64,000 nucleotides of DNA. It comes from Uranotaenia lowii (Eukaryota > Arthropoda > Insecta > Diptera > Culicidae). The notes under the pieces are model-generated. The model searched no databases, was not told where the DNA came from, and saw only the letters and a list, made by a program, of their open reading frames with translations. Location of the stretch: NCBI RefSeq assembly GCF_029784155.1, contig NC_073691.1:55065978-55129977 (forward strand), in the 5' to 3' direction. The position numbers were made by a program, and so were the translations under genes. Below are positions 47,401-59,055 of this stretch, one piece after another; the first letter of the stretch is position 1, and each line of letters begins with the position of its first letter.

Positions 47401-48649
47401 AACTATTCAGAAAAATTTGAAACAAAATAAAACTGGCTAAAAACAAAATTTATGGAAAAAAATCAAACTAAATAAAATTGGAAAATCGCGGAACAACCAA
47501 TAAAAAAAATAGATGTAAAATTCAAAAAAAAAAATCAAATAAATAAAAATAAATTATCATCAACGTAATTTTTAGTCAATTTCCGATCATTTTTAGTCGT
47601 TTTTAATTTTTTATCACATTTCGGATGCATTTAACATTTTTCTTGTTTTGTTTTAAATTTGGCCTTCATTCCATATTTGCTATTTATGTCATTCTTCATA
47701 TTTTTTTTGTCATTTTTAGTCATAGGTTTGGTTTTAAGTAGGGTAGAAGTTATTGAACAGGTATTAGATATTTAACACTAGTAAAACATAAACCATTTGA
47801 AACAATTATATACAGTGGAAAAATAAAACAAGAATCAGTGTGCTACTGTTGAAACATTTTCTAGCTCTGTTCAAATTTTTATCAAGAATTTCAGACTCCA
47901 CAATCTGCAAAATTTTAATATTTGTTCAAATTTGCTGACTAAATGAAGAAAAAAGCCTTTTTAAAACTGGGAGAAAAAATGGATAAAAACAAATAAAACT
48001 CTATAGTTATATCATAACTGTTTTCCGTTACGTCTTTTTCAATGATTTCTGGAAGAGTAGCAGCCTTTATTATTTATACATATTTTCTTAAAATTCTACT
48101 GATTATAGTGTTCAATCATTGGATCAACGAAAACGCCTATGTTTCAATTATTTTACTTTCAATCTTGCAATGCTCGTTTCGTAAAGAAATGCATGTACCA
48201 GCTATTGAACAAACATCGGTCGGTGCAAGTTCAACCCAAATCGCCCCTGCAATGCATTCTATCAAACGAAATACTTCTAAATATATTCAATGATTTCTAA
48301 TGTTTACATGTTCAATAATAGGAACATTGCCTGCTCAATATTAGGATCATTGTGTTCGGTAACTGGGACAAGCACAATTTTGAATAAAATGGCTAAAATG
48401 ATGAATTTAAAACATATTTCCCCAAACAAACATATCGATTCGAAGCTTTGGAGCAAGCTTAAGCTACACTATCAAAATTTCATCCAATATACCTCGTTAT
48501 TCGTTATTTTTTGTGGGCCACAAATTCGCTGAATCCCAAAGATGGTGTTCAACATATTTTGTTCTTACCCTGCTTTACAATTTTTTTCAATTTTTGTTTT
48601 TGTTGATGTATTTTATCACCGTTAGAGAACGTTAAAACATATTATTGGT
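47401..48649. other. Noncoding, interior of the 6.5-kb TIR element
   Basis: AT-rich. GTCATTTTTAGTCATA-like words recur near 47570-47725. Two frames of 80 codons (48042-48532) have no recognisable feature. Confidence 0.3.
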
Positions 48650-48990
48650 GTTTGTCTAAATTATGTTTTTAACAAATACCCATATTTTGGTGGTTTCATG
48701 CCATATTCAATGATTTATAGCATTTTTGAAGTTAATCGAAAGCCACCTTCTTGGATTTAAAGATGGCGTCGGATAGCAAAATTCGACTTGTATTAGTTTA
48801 AGTCTTTCATCTAATAGCCATGTTGTGGATGTTTCATGAGATTTTCAGTAATTTACTGCTTTGAAAATAAAAGTGGAAGCCACCATCTTGGATTAATGAT
48901 GGCGTCAAGAGACAAATTTTTTTCCTCAAATTTGGGTTCTTTCACTCAACACTCATATTGTAGAGTTATTCATACCACTGCCGGTTATTT
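48650..48990 (-). repeat. ~150-bp tandem units, right arm (inverted)
   Basis: The reverse complement of the left-arm unit is seen twice: GCCACCTTCTTGGATTTAAA near 48741 and GCCACCATCTTGGATTAATG near 48879, each with GTTTCATG and TTCATCTAATAGCC-like or TTCACTCAACACTC words at the expected spacing. Confidence 0.65.
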
Positions 48991-49482
48991 GAAGTTTTTC
49001 TAAGATCTTCATATATTTTTTTTAAATTTTAACTCAAAAGCAGCACACATAACTTATCAAAATGTTTAAAAATGGAAAATCCAATTAAAATAAGTGCAAT
49101 CTAACCTGAGAATGTCTTGTTTTGACATCTTGATCGAGAGTTGTCACTTAGTTTTATGGCAATTTAATAATCATGCACTGCTATTATAAAACATGCTATA
49201 GAAAGGTTGGATCAACTTCCAAGATTGTGTTTTATTGTAGTTTTAACAGGGCATTCATAACTCATTCAAAATTATTAAAACAGTATGTTTAGTAAAAGCT
49301 TTATAAATGTTTTAAAAATTACCTGAAAAAAATTGTCGAATCAAGAATATAAGAATTGTTTATGACTATAATAAAACCGTCATAAAATGAGATGCACAAT
49401 AAAACTTCTGGCTTAATCATTGTTACTTGAGAAGTTTTAACGATCATGTTTAAAAACCTTTTTCCAAAAGCCAATATCGAAA

Positions 49483-49805
49483 GACTTATCAATTCGTTTT
49501 TTTTTTTTTTTTTTTTTTTTTTCTTTTTTTTTTTTTTTTACAAGATGGAAATTTGACTTCAAACCAATAACAGCCGGGTGTTTGCTGCCTTTTTTTTTTT
49601 TTTTTTTTTTGCAAGATGGAAATTTGACTTCAAACCATAACAGCCGGGTGTTTGCTGCCGTGTGTGGGTTCGTCCCACTAAAACCACCTTGGGCTTCGTG
49701 TGCCAGATGTGCCCCTTGGCACACGAAGCCCAAGGTGGTTTTAGTGGGACGAACCCACACACGGCAGCAAACACCCGGCTGTTATGGTTTGAAGTCAAAT
49801 TTCCA

Positions 49806-49888
<83 letters not shown>

Positions 49889-49910
49889 GAATTGATAAGT
49901 CAATTCGTTT
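49483..49910. repeat. Perfect palindrome in poly(T)/poly(A), with target-like duplication
   Basis: The core arms 49613-49705 and 49717-49809 are perfect 93-bp reverse complements around an 11-bp spacer. The right arm is followed by ~77 A (49811-49887). The left arm is preceded by poly(T), a truncated third copy of the same sequence (49542-49590) and more poly(T). The outermost GACTTATCAATTCG (49483-49496) and CGAATTGATAAGTC (49888-49901) are inverted, and TCAATTCGTTT is direct (49489-49499 and 49900-49910). The unit with its A tail looks like a short retroelement or SINE 3' end duplicated head to head. A sequencing or assembly artefact must be considered. Confidence 0.85.
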
Positions 49911-51140
49911 AAAAAATAGCTCTAGTTGCTTTGTCGAATCGATACATTCTATCAATGTTGTATCAGAAGGGTAATTTTTAATATGGGCGACATTTGTTGT
50001 AGCAAGGTCTATCCAAATTTCCGTGTAATTTCTTCGTACATTGATTAGTATTCCTTTGAAATAAACTATTGTAAAGATTGCAAAACTTTGTGAACATATA
50101 GTTTGGATTACCCCTATTTTTCCGCTATTTAAAAAAAAAACCTGTGCTAAAATCTATCACTTCGATTCTCATCCCTTCGACAAAAATAGAACGTTTTAAC
50201 TACCCGCTTGAATAAGGGCTTCCTCAAACCAGACAAAATTTCACATTCCATTCCATAATTAGCATCCTCTAGGTATACAGATCTCAAGATGGGTGTGCCT
50301 ATTGAGGACATAGAATAAGAAATTATTTTTCATACAAGCATTGAAATTGAATTACTTATGCATATTCATAAGTGATATATTCATAAAAAAATATAAGATA
50401 TGAAACATCTAAAAAAATTGTCATTGAAAAAATCGAGTGTAAACTATAGCTCTAATAAAGTCCCTGTGAAATCTATCAAAAATTTGCAAAATCCAAAAAA
50501 ATGTACAATTTAAAAAAAAAACTAAAATAACCAAATTACATGAAAAGATGATAAAGTGTCTGTGTATTTTAAGGTTTTTTTTACCCCAGAAATAAGTAAC
50601 ATTCAATTAAGAAACATTTGATGGATTAAGAGAAATTCAATATTTCATACCGTGGGTACTCGTTTAATGCGCGAGTCAATTTTAAAAAAGTTTGAAGATG
50701 ATAAGTACTAAATCCTACTTTTTGCGTGAAGCTTGTTCACTTAGTTAAATTATATCCGTCTTCCATAAAAAGCGCGCGTTAGATTTAGTAATACAATCCG
50801 CAAACATAATTCAATAACATGATTAACAGAGACACTTCTTAACATTCACTTGTACGCACTAAACATTCTACACTTCCGAGCAATTTCCGTAACTTTTATT
50901 TGCATTTTCCCACCCATTATTTCACATTCCGATTGATGCGAATATCTCACTAAGCAGCAGCAACATCAGGAAAAAAAGCACCATCCACAAATTACCGGTG
51001 GCGGTCGATTAAAATGCCATCATGAAATGTAAACTCTACACTCTCAATTAATTCCATTCCAACTTTCCACGCCCCCGCAAATCAACCGTTTCAAAACCCA
51101 CCACAACACAACATCACAATCAAACTCGGAGGGAGCCATA
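49911..51140. other. Noncoding
   Basis: No gene or repeat recognised. Confidence 0.35.
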
Positions 51141-51760
51141 TGGAATCATCTTCTTCTGGGTCAGAGAGTGAAGGCGAAATAAAATGACACATCATCAACA
51201 ACAAAACAAGCAGCCAAACATAATCAAATCCATTCCCGAACTATTCCGGGTAGACCGGCGCGTAATGATGAATGAATGCCACCCACAATCGAATTTTGTC
51301 GGTGGGTGCCTCCAACTTCCGAATCGCTCCACCGGCTTTGGCGAAATGTTGCGAATCACGTTGTTTCGTTCCTTTAGAGAAAAAAAAACTTCCCGCCAAA
51401 CGGAACGGAACCGCCGAAAATCTTTTCGTCGTCTTACCGCACGCGGCCCATTCACAAACAACTCGAAAAACGACGGCGGCGACGACGTTCGACGACGTCT
51501 TGAGAAAAATTTCGCGCGCTTCCCGACAACCGTGAGGAGAGATGTTCCAACCTCTAACGCGACCGATTATCAACTGAAATTTTGCAGAGCCGCTAGGGAG
51601 CAGAAGGTCCGGTGTTGTTGGCTCCATTCATATTCTACCGTCATTCAGACCGTGCGTTCGTCCGTCAGCAGTTGGGGCCCAAACCCCAAAGTGCACCAAA
51701 GTGAGGAGAGAGAATTTTCTGCTTTCGTTTTGGAAGTACCTACCTAGCATACACAGCATG
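51141..51760 (+). promoter_or_regulatory. CpG-rich block, possible promoter / 5' UTR
   Basis: GC- and CpG-rich compared with its flanks (ACGACGGCGGCGACGACGTT near 51470, TTTCGCGCGCTTCCCGAC near 51509). All frames on both strands stay open for long stretches because stop codons are rare at this composition, and none has a recognisable domain. CATTCAGACCGTGCGTTCGT near 51643 could hold an initiator and downstream element on the plus strand. It may be an untranslated first exon of a gene outside the window. Confidence 0.35.
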
Positions 51761-52028
51761 ATGGGGCTTTGGACGAAGGGAGAAGATCCCCTTTTAGGTG
51801 GAAACCAAACGGCTCACTGACAGCATTCCAGCTTGAATGGACCACGTTGTTGTCAGAGTTGCCAGCTACTCGAACAAAAGTTCCCATCTAGTTTGAATGA
51901 ACTAGCGCGCAACATTCTTGCTTAGTCAAAATATTGATCAAGGTAGGCTGTACTTCATTGTTGATAAAAATAAACAAACAAAAATCATTTAAGCAGAAAT
52001 TTGCCTATATTTAAAGGAACGAGTCATA
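51761..52028. other. Noncoding
   Basis: No feature recognised between the CpG-rich block and the Tc1-type ends. Confidence 0.35.
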
Positions 52029-52030
52029 AA

Positions 52031-52680
52031 CACTGCCGGCCAAATGTTAGGGATCACCCGCTAAAAAACATGCAAATTTTGATCGTTCATATTTCAGCCA
52101 TCTAGGACATATTGCAAATCTTCTGATCTCATTTGAATGATAATGAACAATAGTTATTTCGGAGGTATTTTGCCCAGAAATAATGTTTTAGTTTTGTACC
52201 TTAAACCCTACCTTAAACAATTTTTGAATGAATTTATGAAAAAACAACAATTCCTAAGCATCCAAACAAACTCTTCAGATCTTCAATACGATGTTAGATG
52301 AGAAAGATATGCATGGGATAAATTTGCATGTTTTTAAAAGAATGATCCCAAACTCTTGACCGATATACCATACTAAGAGGTGATCCCAAACTTTTGGAAG
52401 ATAACTTAAGTGTCTATTTTATTAATTAAAAGTACAATCTTAAATTTTTGCACAACAATTTTTGATTGTGTTTTGAGAGATAAAGAATAAGGATTCTAAT
52501 GCAATTCAAATTTCGAAATTTGGTCCACCCTATCCCGAGATGATCGGTTTTGAATATTGAGTGCGATTTTTTGAAAATGTCCTAAATTAAGGTTAAGTTT
52601 AAGGTACAAAACTTAAACATTATTTCAGGGCAAAATACCACCGTAATATCTATTGCTCATTATCTTTTAAATGAGATAAG
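52031..52680. mobile_element. Rearranged Tc1-type ends: forward end fused to an inverted end
   Basis: 52031-52205 matches the first ~175 bp of the end at 62023 (CACTGCCGGCCAAATGTTAG). From about 52215 to 52677 the sequence is the reverse complement of the same end from its inner part outward, including both internal repeats (TGATCCCAAACTCTTGACCG near 52345 and GTGATCCCAAACTTTTGG near 52381), and stops before the outer one. The result is a foldback of one end. It suggests aberrant transposition or repair. Confidence 0.75.
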
Positions 52681-53340
52681 AAACAAAATACGACGGCCAA
52701 AGCGCGATCCCGGAGGCTGTACACGACGATGCTGACTAAGTTTGACTGCGTGGTAATGGACGACGAAACCTACGTCAGAGCCGACTATAAGCAGCTTCCG
52801 GGACAAGAGTTTTATACGGCAAAAGGAAGGGGAAAGGTAGCAGATATTTTCAAGCTCATGAAACTGTCAAAGTTCGCGAATAAATATCTGGTTTGGCAAG
52901 CCATCTGTACCTGTGGTTTGATAAGCAGCATTTTCATAGCTTCCGGGACTGTCAACCAAGAAATTTACGTGAAAGAATGTTTGAATAAACGTCTGCTGCC
53001 TTTCCTGAAGAAACACGGTTGTTCCGTACTGTTTTGGCCGGTTTTGGCATCTTGCCATTACGGTAAAAAGGCCATGGAGTGGTACGCCGCCAACAACGTG
53101 CAGGTGGTTCCCAAGGACAAGAACCCTCCCAACACGCCAGAGCTCCGCCCAATTGAGAAATACTGGGCTATTGTCAAGCGGAACCTAAAGAAGACCAAAA
53201 AAACCGCTAAGGACGAGCAGCAGTTCAAGGCAAACTGGCTTTCTGCGGCGAAGAAGGTGGACAAGGTGGCTGTACAAAATCTGATGGCAGGGGTTAAGCG
53301 TAAGGCCCGGCAATTCGGATTTGGAAAAGCGGAAGCCTAA
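52681..53340 (+). pseudogene. Tc1-type DD37E transposase, N-terminally truncated, catalytic Asp lost
   Basis: The frame is open from 52681 and gives the catalytic half only. VVMDDETYVR carries the first Asp. The second should lie in a PDLASCHY motif, but reads PVLASCHY (GTT codon near 53040). The third is the Glu in ELRPIEKYW. Thirty-seven residues separate positions two and three, giving the DD37E spacing of a mosquito-associated branch of the IS630-Tc1-mariner superfamily. The paired helix-turn-helix DNA-binding domain is missing. In active relatives the enzyme cuts and pastes the element at TA sites. The Asp to Val change alone should abolish catalysis. Confidence 0.88.
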
Positions 53341-53412
53341 CTGAATATTTTTCCTGAATTTTATACTAATTAAACTTGAAAAAGAAATTTAATTTGATTT
53401 TTCCCTTCTCGG

Positions 53413-55250
53413 TATTTCGGTACCCCGAGATGGCCGAACAGAAAATCAAATTGACCACATCTGCATCAGCCGAAAATGGAGAAGGAGCCTTCTTGATGTC
53501 CACAACAAACGAAGCGCAGACATTGCATCTGGCCATCACCTCGTCCCTGACGAGATACGACTGAGAGTTGCGCGTGTCCAACGGCGCGAGGAGAAAGTCG
53601 GGTGTCGATACGACGTCCGCCGGTTGAGGAATCCAGAGGTGAAAAGGGCATTCGTTGAACAGTTAAAGTCCCGAGCCTCGGAATTGCCGACAGACGGAAC
53701 AGTCGAGGAACAGTGGTGTGGAATCAAGAATGCCTTTATCACGACGAGCCATGGAACTCTTGGTAAAATTTGTGGAAGAAGAAGTGAATGGATGTCGGAT
53801 GAAACTTGGATGATGGTCGATGATCGGAGAAAGGCTAAAGTCGGAATTGAGCAGGCATGTACCGTGTCAGCCAAAGCAGCCGCCCGCTTACGATATGCAG
53901 AGCAGGAAAAGGCAGTAAAACAAGCTTGTAGACGAGATAAGAGAGCCTGGACAAACTCCCTAGTCGAAGTCGAAGAGGGAGAAAGAGCCGCCGCCAATGG
54001 AGATTTCCGATTACTTCATGACATTTCTCGCCGCATCAGTGGTGCAAGAACTAATGCAAGAAAGACCAAGCAGGTCAGTTATTGACCGATCAAACAGATC
54101 AGCTCAAACGATGGACCTAGCACTTCGAACAACTCTTCCGAGTCACGAATAGCGATGGCCAACAGAACCGGCGGCTCGAAGCGCCTACAGTAAGCCGCAT
54201 AAATGGCGTCAACTCGGAAGCGCCCTCGCTGGCTCGAAATAGAAGCGGCAATAAAATACATGAAATCCATCAAAGCGCCTGGAATCGATTGCACCCCTGG
54301 GCGCAACGTTTGTCCTGAAAGCCGACCCTGCCTTGTCAGCACAAAAGTTGAACCGTCTTTTCGCTGACATCTGGGATACTGGAACATTCCAGGCCGACTA
54401 GATGCAGGGTATACTCGTAAAGGTCCCGAATAAAGAAGACCTGACAGAGAGCGGGAACTGCAGTGGCATAACGTTGATCTGTACAATCCTCAAAGTACTC
54501 TGCGAAGTGATCCTGAAAAGGATCCAGGAGAAAATCGACGCTACACTCCGACGGCAACAAGCTGGATTCCGACGAAACTCGAAGACTTCACCGAAAGCTC
54601 CATGGCAGCAGGTCTCAAAGTCAATGTCGAAAAGACCAAGTCGATGGAGATCAACACAGGAAATCCCTCCAGTTTCATGGTAGCTGGGCAACAGGTTGAG
54701 AAAGTGGAGGGCTTCCAGTATCTTGGTAGCCAGATTACGCCTGATGGTGGTACCAAGAAAGACGTCGAAACCCGGGTCAGAAAAGCCCGATTTGCATTTG
54801 CGAGTCTCCGGAACACGCGGTAACGGGGCGAAAACTGCAATTATTGTAAACCGCTGCCAGCGGAATATCATCCGCGCTTGGTAGCTTGGAAACTGGATCT
54901 CAAATGAGGAACTACATCGCCGGTGTCATCAAAGGGCGCTAGAAATCGAGATTCAGGAACGTAAGTGGAGATGGATTGGGCACACGCTGCGAAAAGATGG
55001 GAACGAGATTTGCAGAAAAGCGATTGAATGGAATTCAGAAGGACATCGAAGAAGAGGAAGACCCAGAAACTCGTGGAGGCGAAACCTATCCGCCGAAATC
55101 CGAACTGTCGACGAGAGTCTTGACTGCGACCAAGAGAAGACGCTGGCTCCGGATCGTCAACACTGCACTGGAGGTCTTTTACCACGGTCCTTTGCACCGG
55201 AGGATCGGCGCGGAAACATTAAGTAAATAAGTAAGTAAGTGAGAATAAAT
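53413..55250 (+). mobile_element. RTE-type LINE, second family, internally deleted
   Basis: It starts next to the 3' remnant of the Tc1-type element and runs to a (TAAG)n-like tail (55220-55242). It carries the end of the endonuclease, the linker, early RT motifs, then skips to the thumb. The 3' end in tandem tetranucleotides agrees with RTE-type elements. It is a different family from 44555-46569, since the proteins share only general motifs. Confidence 0.85.
53440..55230 (+). pseudogene. RTE-type endonuclease-RT polyprotein, broken and deleted
   Basis: 53440-54085 encodes the endonuclease end (IDHICISRKWRRSLLDV, then ADIASGHHLV, where the usual Asp before HHLV is Gly) and the linker (EWMSDETWMMVDDRRKAK). 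A frameshift near 54075 is followed by scattered RT motifs (GQLLTDQTDQLKRW, then IKSIKAPGID-like near 54270, then MQGILVKVPNKEDL and RRQQAGFR at 54400-54575). Directly after QAGFR, at about 54575, the sequence jumps to SSMAAGLKVNVEKTKS, so the palm with FADD, probably around 500 bp, is deleted. The C-terminal region (RKWRWIGHTLRKDGNE) continues to about 55230 with more shifts. Confidence 0.82.
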
Positions 55251-58200
55251 TTTATGCTATGTGCAGCCCGTCAAATACTTTTGATTTATGATTTGTATTT
55301 GCTTCAGTAAGTGATATTATGTTTACTGAAAGAATGCTGAAACCAAAAAACTGATGAGTTCAATATTCATAATTCAAGTCAAGCTTAGTTGTTGACTAAA
55401 ATATGATTCTTCCAGAGATAATGATTCAATGAAATAAAATGGCAGAATTTTAATAATTTTTGACTTTCAAGAGAACGTTTCATAGATTTCGATGTAAAGT
55501 ATTTGTGTTCTACTGTGGTTTGAAAATCTTTTTATATATACATTTTTTGCCACGATTATTTCTGGCACATCTTGTTTTCTTATATGAATTGAAGATTTTC
55601 TTTATGAGTGTATCCCAGAAATCTGTTAAAAATGTTGAGCCATAAGGTGTATTTAATCTTTGATTAGGATTTGGTTGGTCTACAGCCATCAATTATTAGG
55701 ATTTATTTAAAAAATCATCAAATCCAGGTTAAATAATTCAGTAGCATAACTAGATGGAATTAAAGCTATTAAATGACTTTAAACATTTGACTCCCGGGGA
55801 AAGATTCCCCAAACGACGACACAGCTTCTCCACATTTGCCTAGTGATGACTAATCATAAAATTTGAACACACCGTCAACATCGTCCAATCATCGGCAGGC
55901 AGCAATGATAATAGAATCCAAACCGAGGTTTTTCGCGATTTTCTTCTACCCGGGAGAAATCTGCGAAAAAAATTGATTGAAACGATGAGTTGGAAAATTT
56001 CGTTTTCCCCTCCTTTGGGTTCGGAGATGAAATTAAATTTTATGGAAAAATCAACAGTCACAAAGTTGTGTTTTCTGCTTTGCGTTGAACTCTTTTTTTG
56101 GTGTCTCCCGCGAGTAAACAGAGAATTATAGGGGAAAATATTTTCAATGTAAATAATTGCTCATTCCTGCTTGGCTGCAGTTTAATTTCTACACCAACCA
56201 AATGGACTGACAGCAAACTGCAATCCTATGACCCAGATTCGCTAGGGCTGTAATTCAAAATGTGTAAACCAACTGTCGAGTTGCACGTGGTCGTTTTTGA
56301 GTAAAAGGGTTTGAGTTAAACATACGCTCGCAAATGTTGAACATTTTTAGGATTGGGCAAAGTCCCAGTTCGAGATAACCAAACCCAAGCGATAGTCCGA
56401 AGAAAGTGAACCAACAATTTAATAGTTTCTTCCATGTGGAAGAAGGGAAATCAATTGACGTTTTGCCGTTGCTCAAGTTTTGCGTTCCGGAGCCAAACTT
56501 TCGAAGCGTTCTGCAAAGTGTCATTTGTTTGGAAATAGTAAATCGTTCCACGCTTCAAAAGACCACTTTGTTTACCTATGATTCGAGACGAGACGCAAAA
56601 CGGGTTCGCGTCTCCTTGGGAGCTGAACCATGATGTATTACGGTCCGGAATCGGATTAGGATGAGATCATTACACTCGATACAATTTGTCACACATAAGA
56701 GACTGAACAAATTTGATGTTTTGGTGCACACGAATGTGCAATATTTTTGTATCGTCAAGATCTTTCGAACCATATATTGTACATCCGTGCGCATCAGAAA
56801 TTGAAGTTTGATACATTTTTGCCATGTCTTCTCATTACAAATGAAAAAATGGTTTTGGGGTGAACACTAGACTTCTGCAAGAATTAACATATCCAACAGG
56901 TTTAAAGGAAAGCCTCGAACATAAGTGAAATATTCAGAGAAAAAACTAAAATTTTTGGAAGTATTTCAACAAAACGTCCGATTATTGAGAAAAATTTTGG
57001 CTTTGAAGTCAGCTCCCAAAACGTCCGATTACCGAGCGTGACCCATAACTAATGACAAAAGAGGTTTTTAAAGTTCGCATTGATTCGATGTTTGGTAGAA
57101 ACAAGTTTTTCAACCCTTTTTCGTAATAAAGTTTTCAGATCTGGAAAAAAGATTCAAACATGTTTCTCTTATATTTATGAGTTTCATTTATCATCTCTCT
57201 TCAATCTTCCCTATATCTGATGAGAGCTTCAAAGCATCAGGAACAAAACTAAAAGAGTTGTCATTAGTGCACCGTGGGTCAAACTTATCATATTTCTTTC
57301 CAAAAAAGGTACCCAGCCAGTCCTCTTATCAAATCATCAATTATGCCAATGGACTGAGCCGTTGTCTCATCTTCCTGAATATGGTACAAAAAAACACTCC
57401 AAACGAAAGAGCGCCAGACCCCAACTTGTCGAATGTTTTATGACCATCATTGACCCAAAGCGACGACGAGATGGTGCCAATTAACGGGGTGCCCCGCTTT
57501 AAAATGCACTGTTTTATTGCTTTTCGATAGTAAATCGACACCCAAAAAACTGACCGACCGTCGTTGCCCGTCGACTAAAGTGCCGAATCCTCCCGCTAAA
57601 TAGTGGGTAGGATTTTTTTTTCGTTCTCGAAAAGGACTTACCGAGTCAAAATTTTATACTTTAACTTATAAAATTAAGCCCGCCGACTTATTTTGGGAGA
57701 TTTTTGGTGCCCATCACATGTACCGTTTTTTTTTTCGATCTGAAGAACTTCCGAAAAAAACGAACATTCAACACCCAAAAAACAACACCAGACCATCGTC
57801 GAAGTCAAAAGCTTACCCCGAAGATTTAGCATATGGCTGTCCCAACCAAAGCCAAAGACTGGGCCGACCATATTATATTAGTGTAATTTAATTTATTATT
57901 ATTACCGGCACTTCATTATCGAGAGTTACCCATCTGCAGTGGAGCCTCCAAGGCTTCTTCATTTCAACAATCTTGTTCCTTCGAAGTCGACTTGATTTTA
58001 TCACCAGGAATTGGTAACCAAAAAGATAGCGACGACGGGATGAGTGAGCGAGGTGATAAAATAATTAAAGAAATAATCACATGATTCACAAAGTTTGGTC
58101 ACATTTTAAGAGCAGCTGGCCGTGGGGTCGTGGGATTCCTTGTGGGGGACATGACGTTATCGCGAATGTATCTGCTCTCAAGTATCTAGGTGATGTAGGA

Positions 58201-58579
58201 CAAGGAAATTTTGGCGTCAGTTAATTTTTCGATCGAATTTTTGATTGAATGAATAAAAGTTGAAAGCTCGTAGTGTTTAGCTGTCAAAGAATTGAAGAGG
58301 TGGCAATACTTGGCACGTTTTCAGCGATGAGTTAATTCGGGTTCCTCGAACGATATAGGATTCTTCCAGGGAAGCTATAATGATAAGACTCTATCTTTTG
58401 CGGTATACTGATCTGCTAGATAACATTAGACTTAACTTCTCCGTAGTCGAGCTTCACGAAATGCTCTCGGGTAGAGTGGCTCTTCATTGTTGGTGGTTGA
58501 ACCACTCGAGTCGGAGTACGATGACGTTTTCTCCGGGTCAAAACAAGGGCCAAATAACCATATTATAGCTTTGCGTATT
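55251..58579. other. Noncoding
   Basis: About 3.3 kb without a recognised gene or repeat. Short frames up to 98 codons (such as 56551-56255 on the minus strand) have no recognisable domain. AAAACGTCCGATTA occurs twice (about 56971 and 57019). Confidence 0.4.
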
Positions 58580-59055
58580 GAAAAAATGTCGCAATTCACT
58601 GATAAAACCTCTTACCCATATCTTTAATCAGTCCCTAGTACAACAGAAATTCCCTTCCATCTGAAAAAAATCGCATATGAGTCCAGTCCACAAAAAAGGC
58701 GACAAACAAGATGTTTTAATTACAGAGGTGTCACATCGCTAGCTGCATGCTCAAAGGTATTGGAGAGGATCGTCAACGATGTTATGTTCTCAGCTTGTCG
58801 GAACTGGATCTCTGAGAATCAGCATGGATTTTTTCCTAAACGATCGGTAACTTCAAATCTAACAGTTTTTACATCCTTCTGTATATCGAAAATGGATGGC
58901 GGCAAACAAACCGATGCTATTTACACAGATATATCAGCTGCATTCGATTCAGTGAACCATGAAATCCTCCTGAAAAAATTGCAACGCTTAGGATTTTCCG
59001 AAAGACTGTGTGCATGGATAAAAAGTTACTTAACGAATCGCCGATTAGCTGTTTA

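Larger units (their letters stand above)
42931..49431. mobile_element. 6.5-kb TIR element with inverted subterminal arrays
   Basis: The left end CCCAAGTAACAATTTAAGC and the right end in reverse CTCAAGTAACAATGATTAAG share the ends of the element at 34264-36678. Inside both ends lie ~150-bp units in opposite orientation (forward at 43170-43918 and 46905-47400, reverse at 48650-48990), which supports a single element. An RTE-type LINE (44555-46569) inserted into it. I cannot identify the flanking duplication, so the outer borders are less sure than in the smaller copy. Confidence 0.55.

Noticed and set aside
48042..48532. Two adjacent plus-strand frames of ~80 codons, one hydrophobic
   Set aside because: They lie in AT-rich transposon interior; the hydrophobic run is expected from T-rich codons and there is no conserved motif.
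49559..49903. Frames rich in Phe or Lys across the palindrome
   Set aside because: They are translations of poly(T)/poly(A) and the mirrored arms.
51184..51747. A 187-codon plus-strand frame in the CpG-rich block
   Set aside because: Both strands are open at this composition, the peptide is low in features, and no domain, splice pattern or start context supports it.
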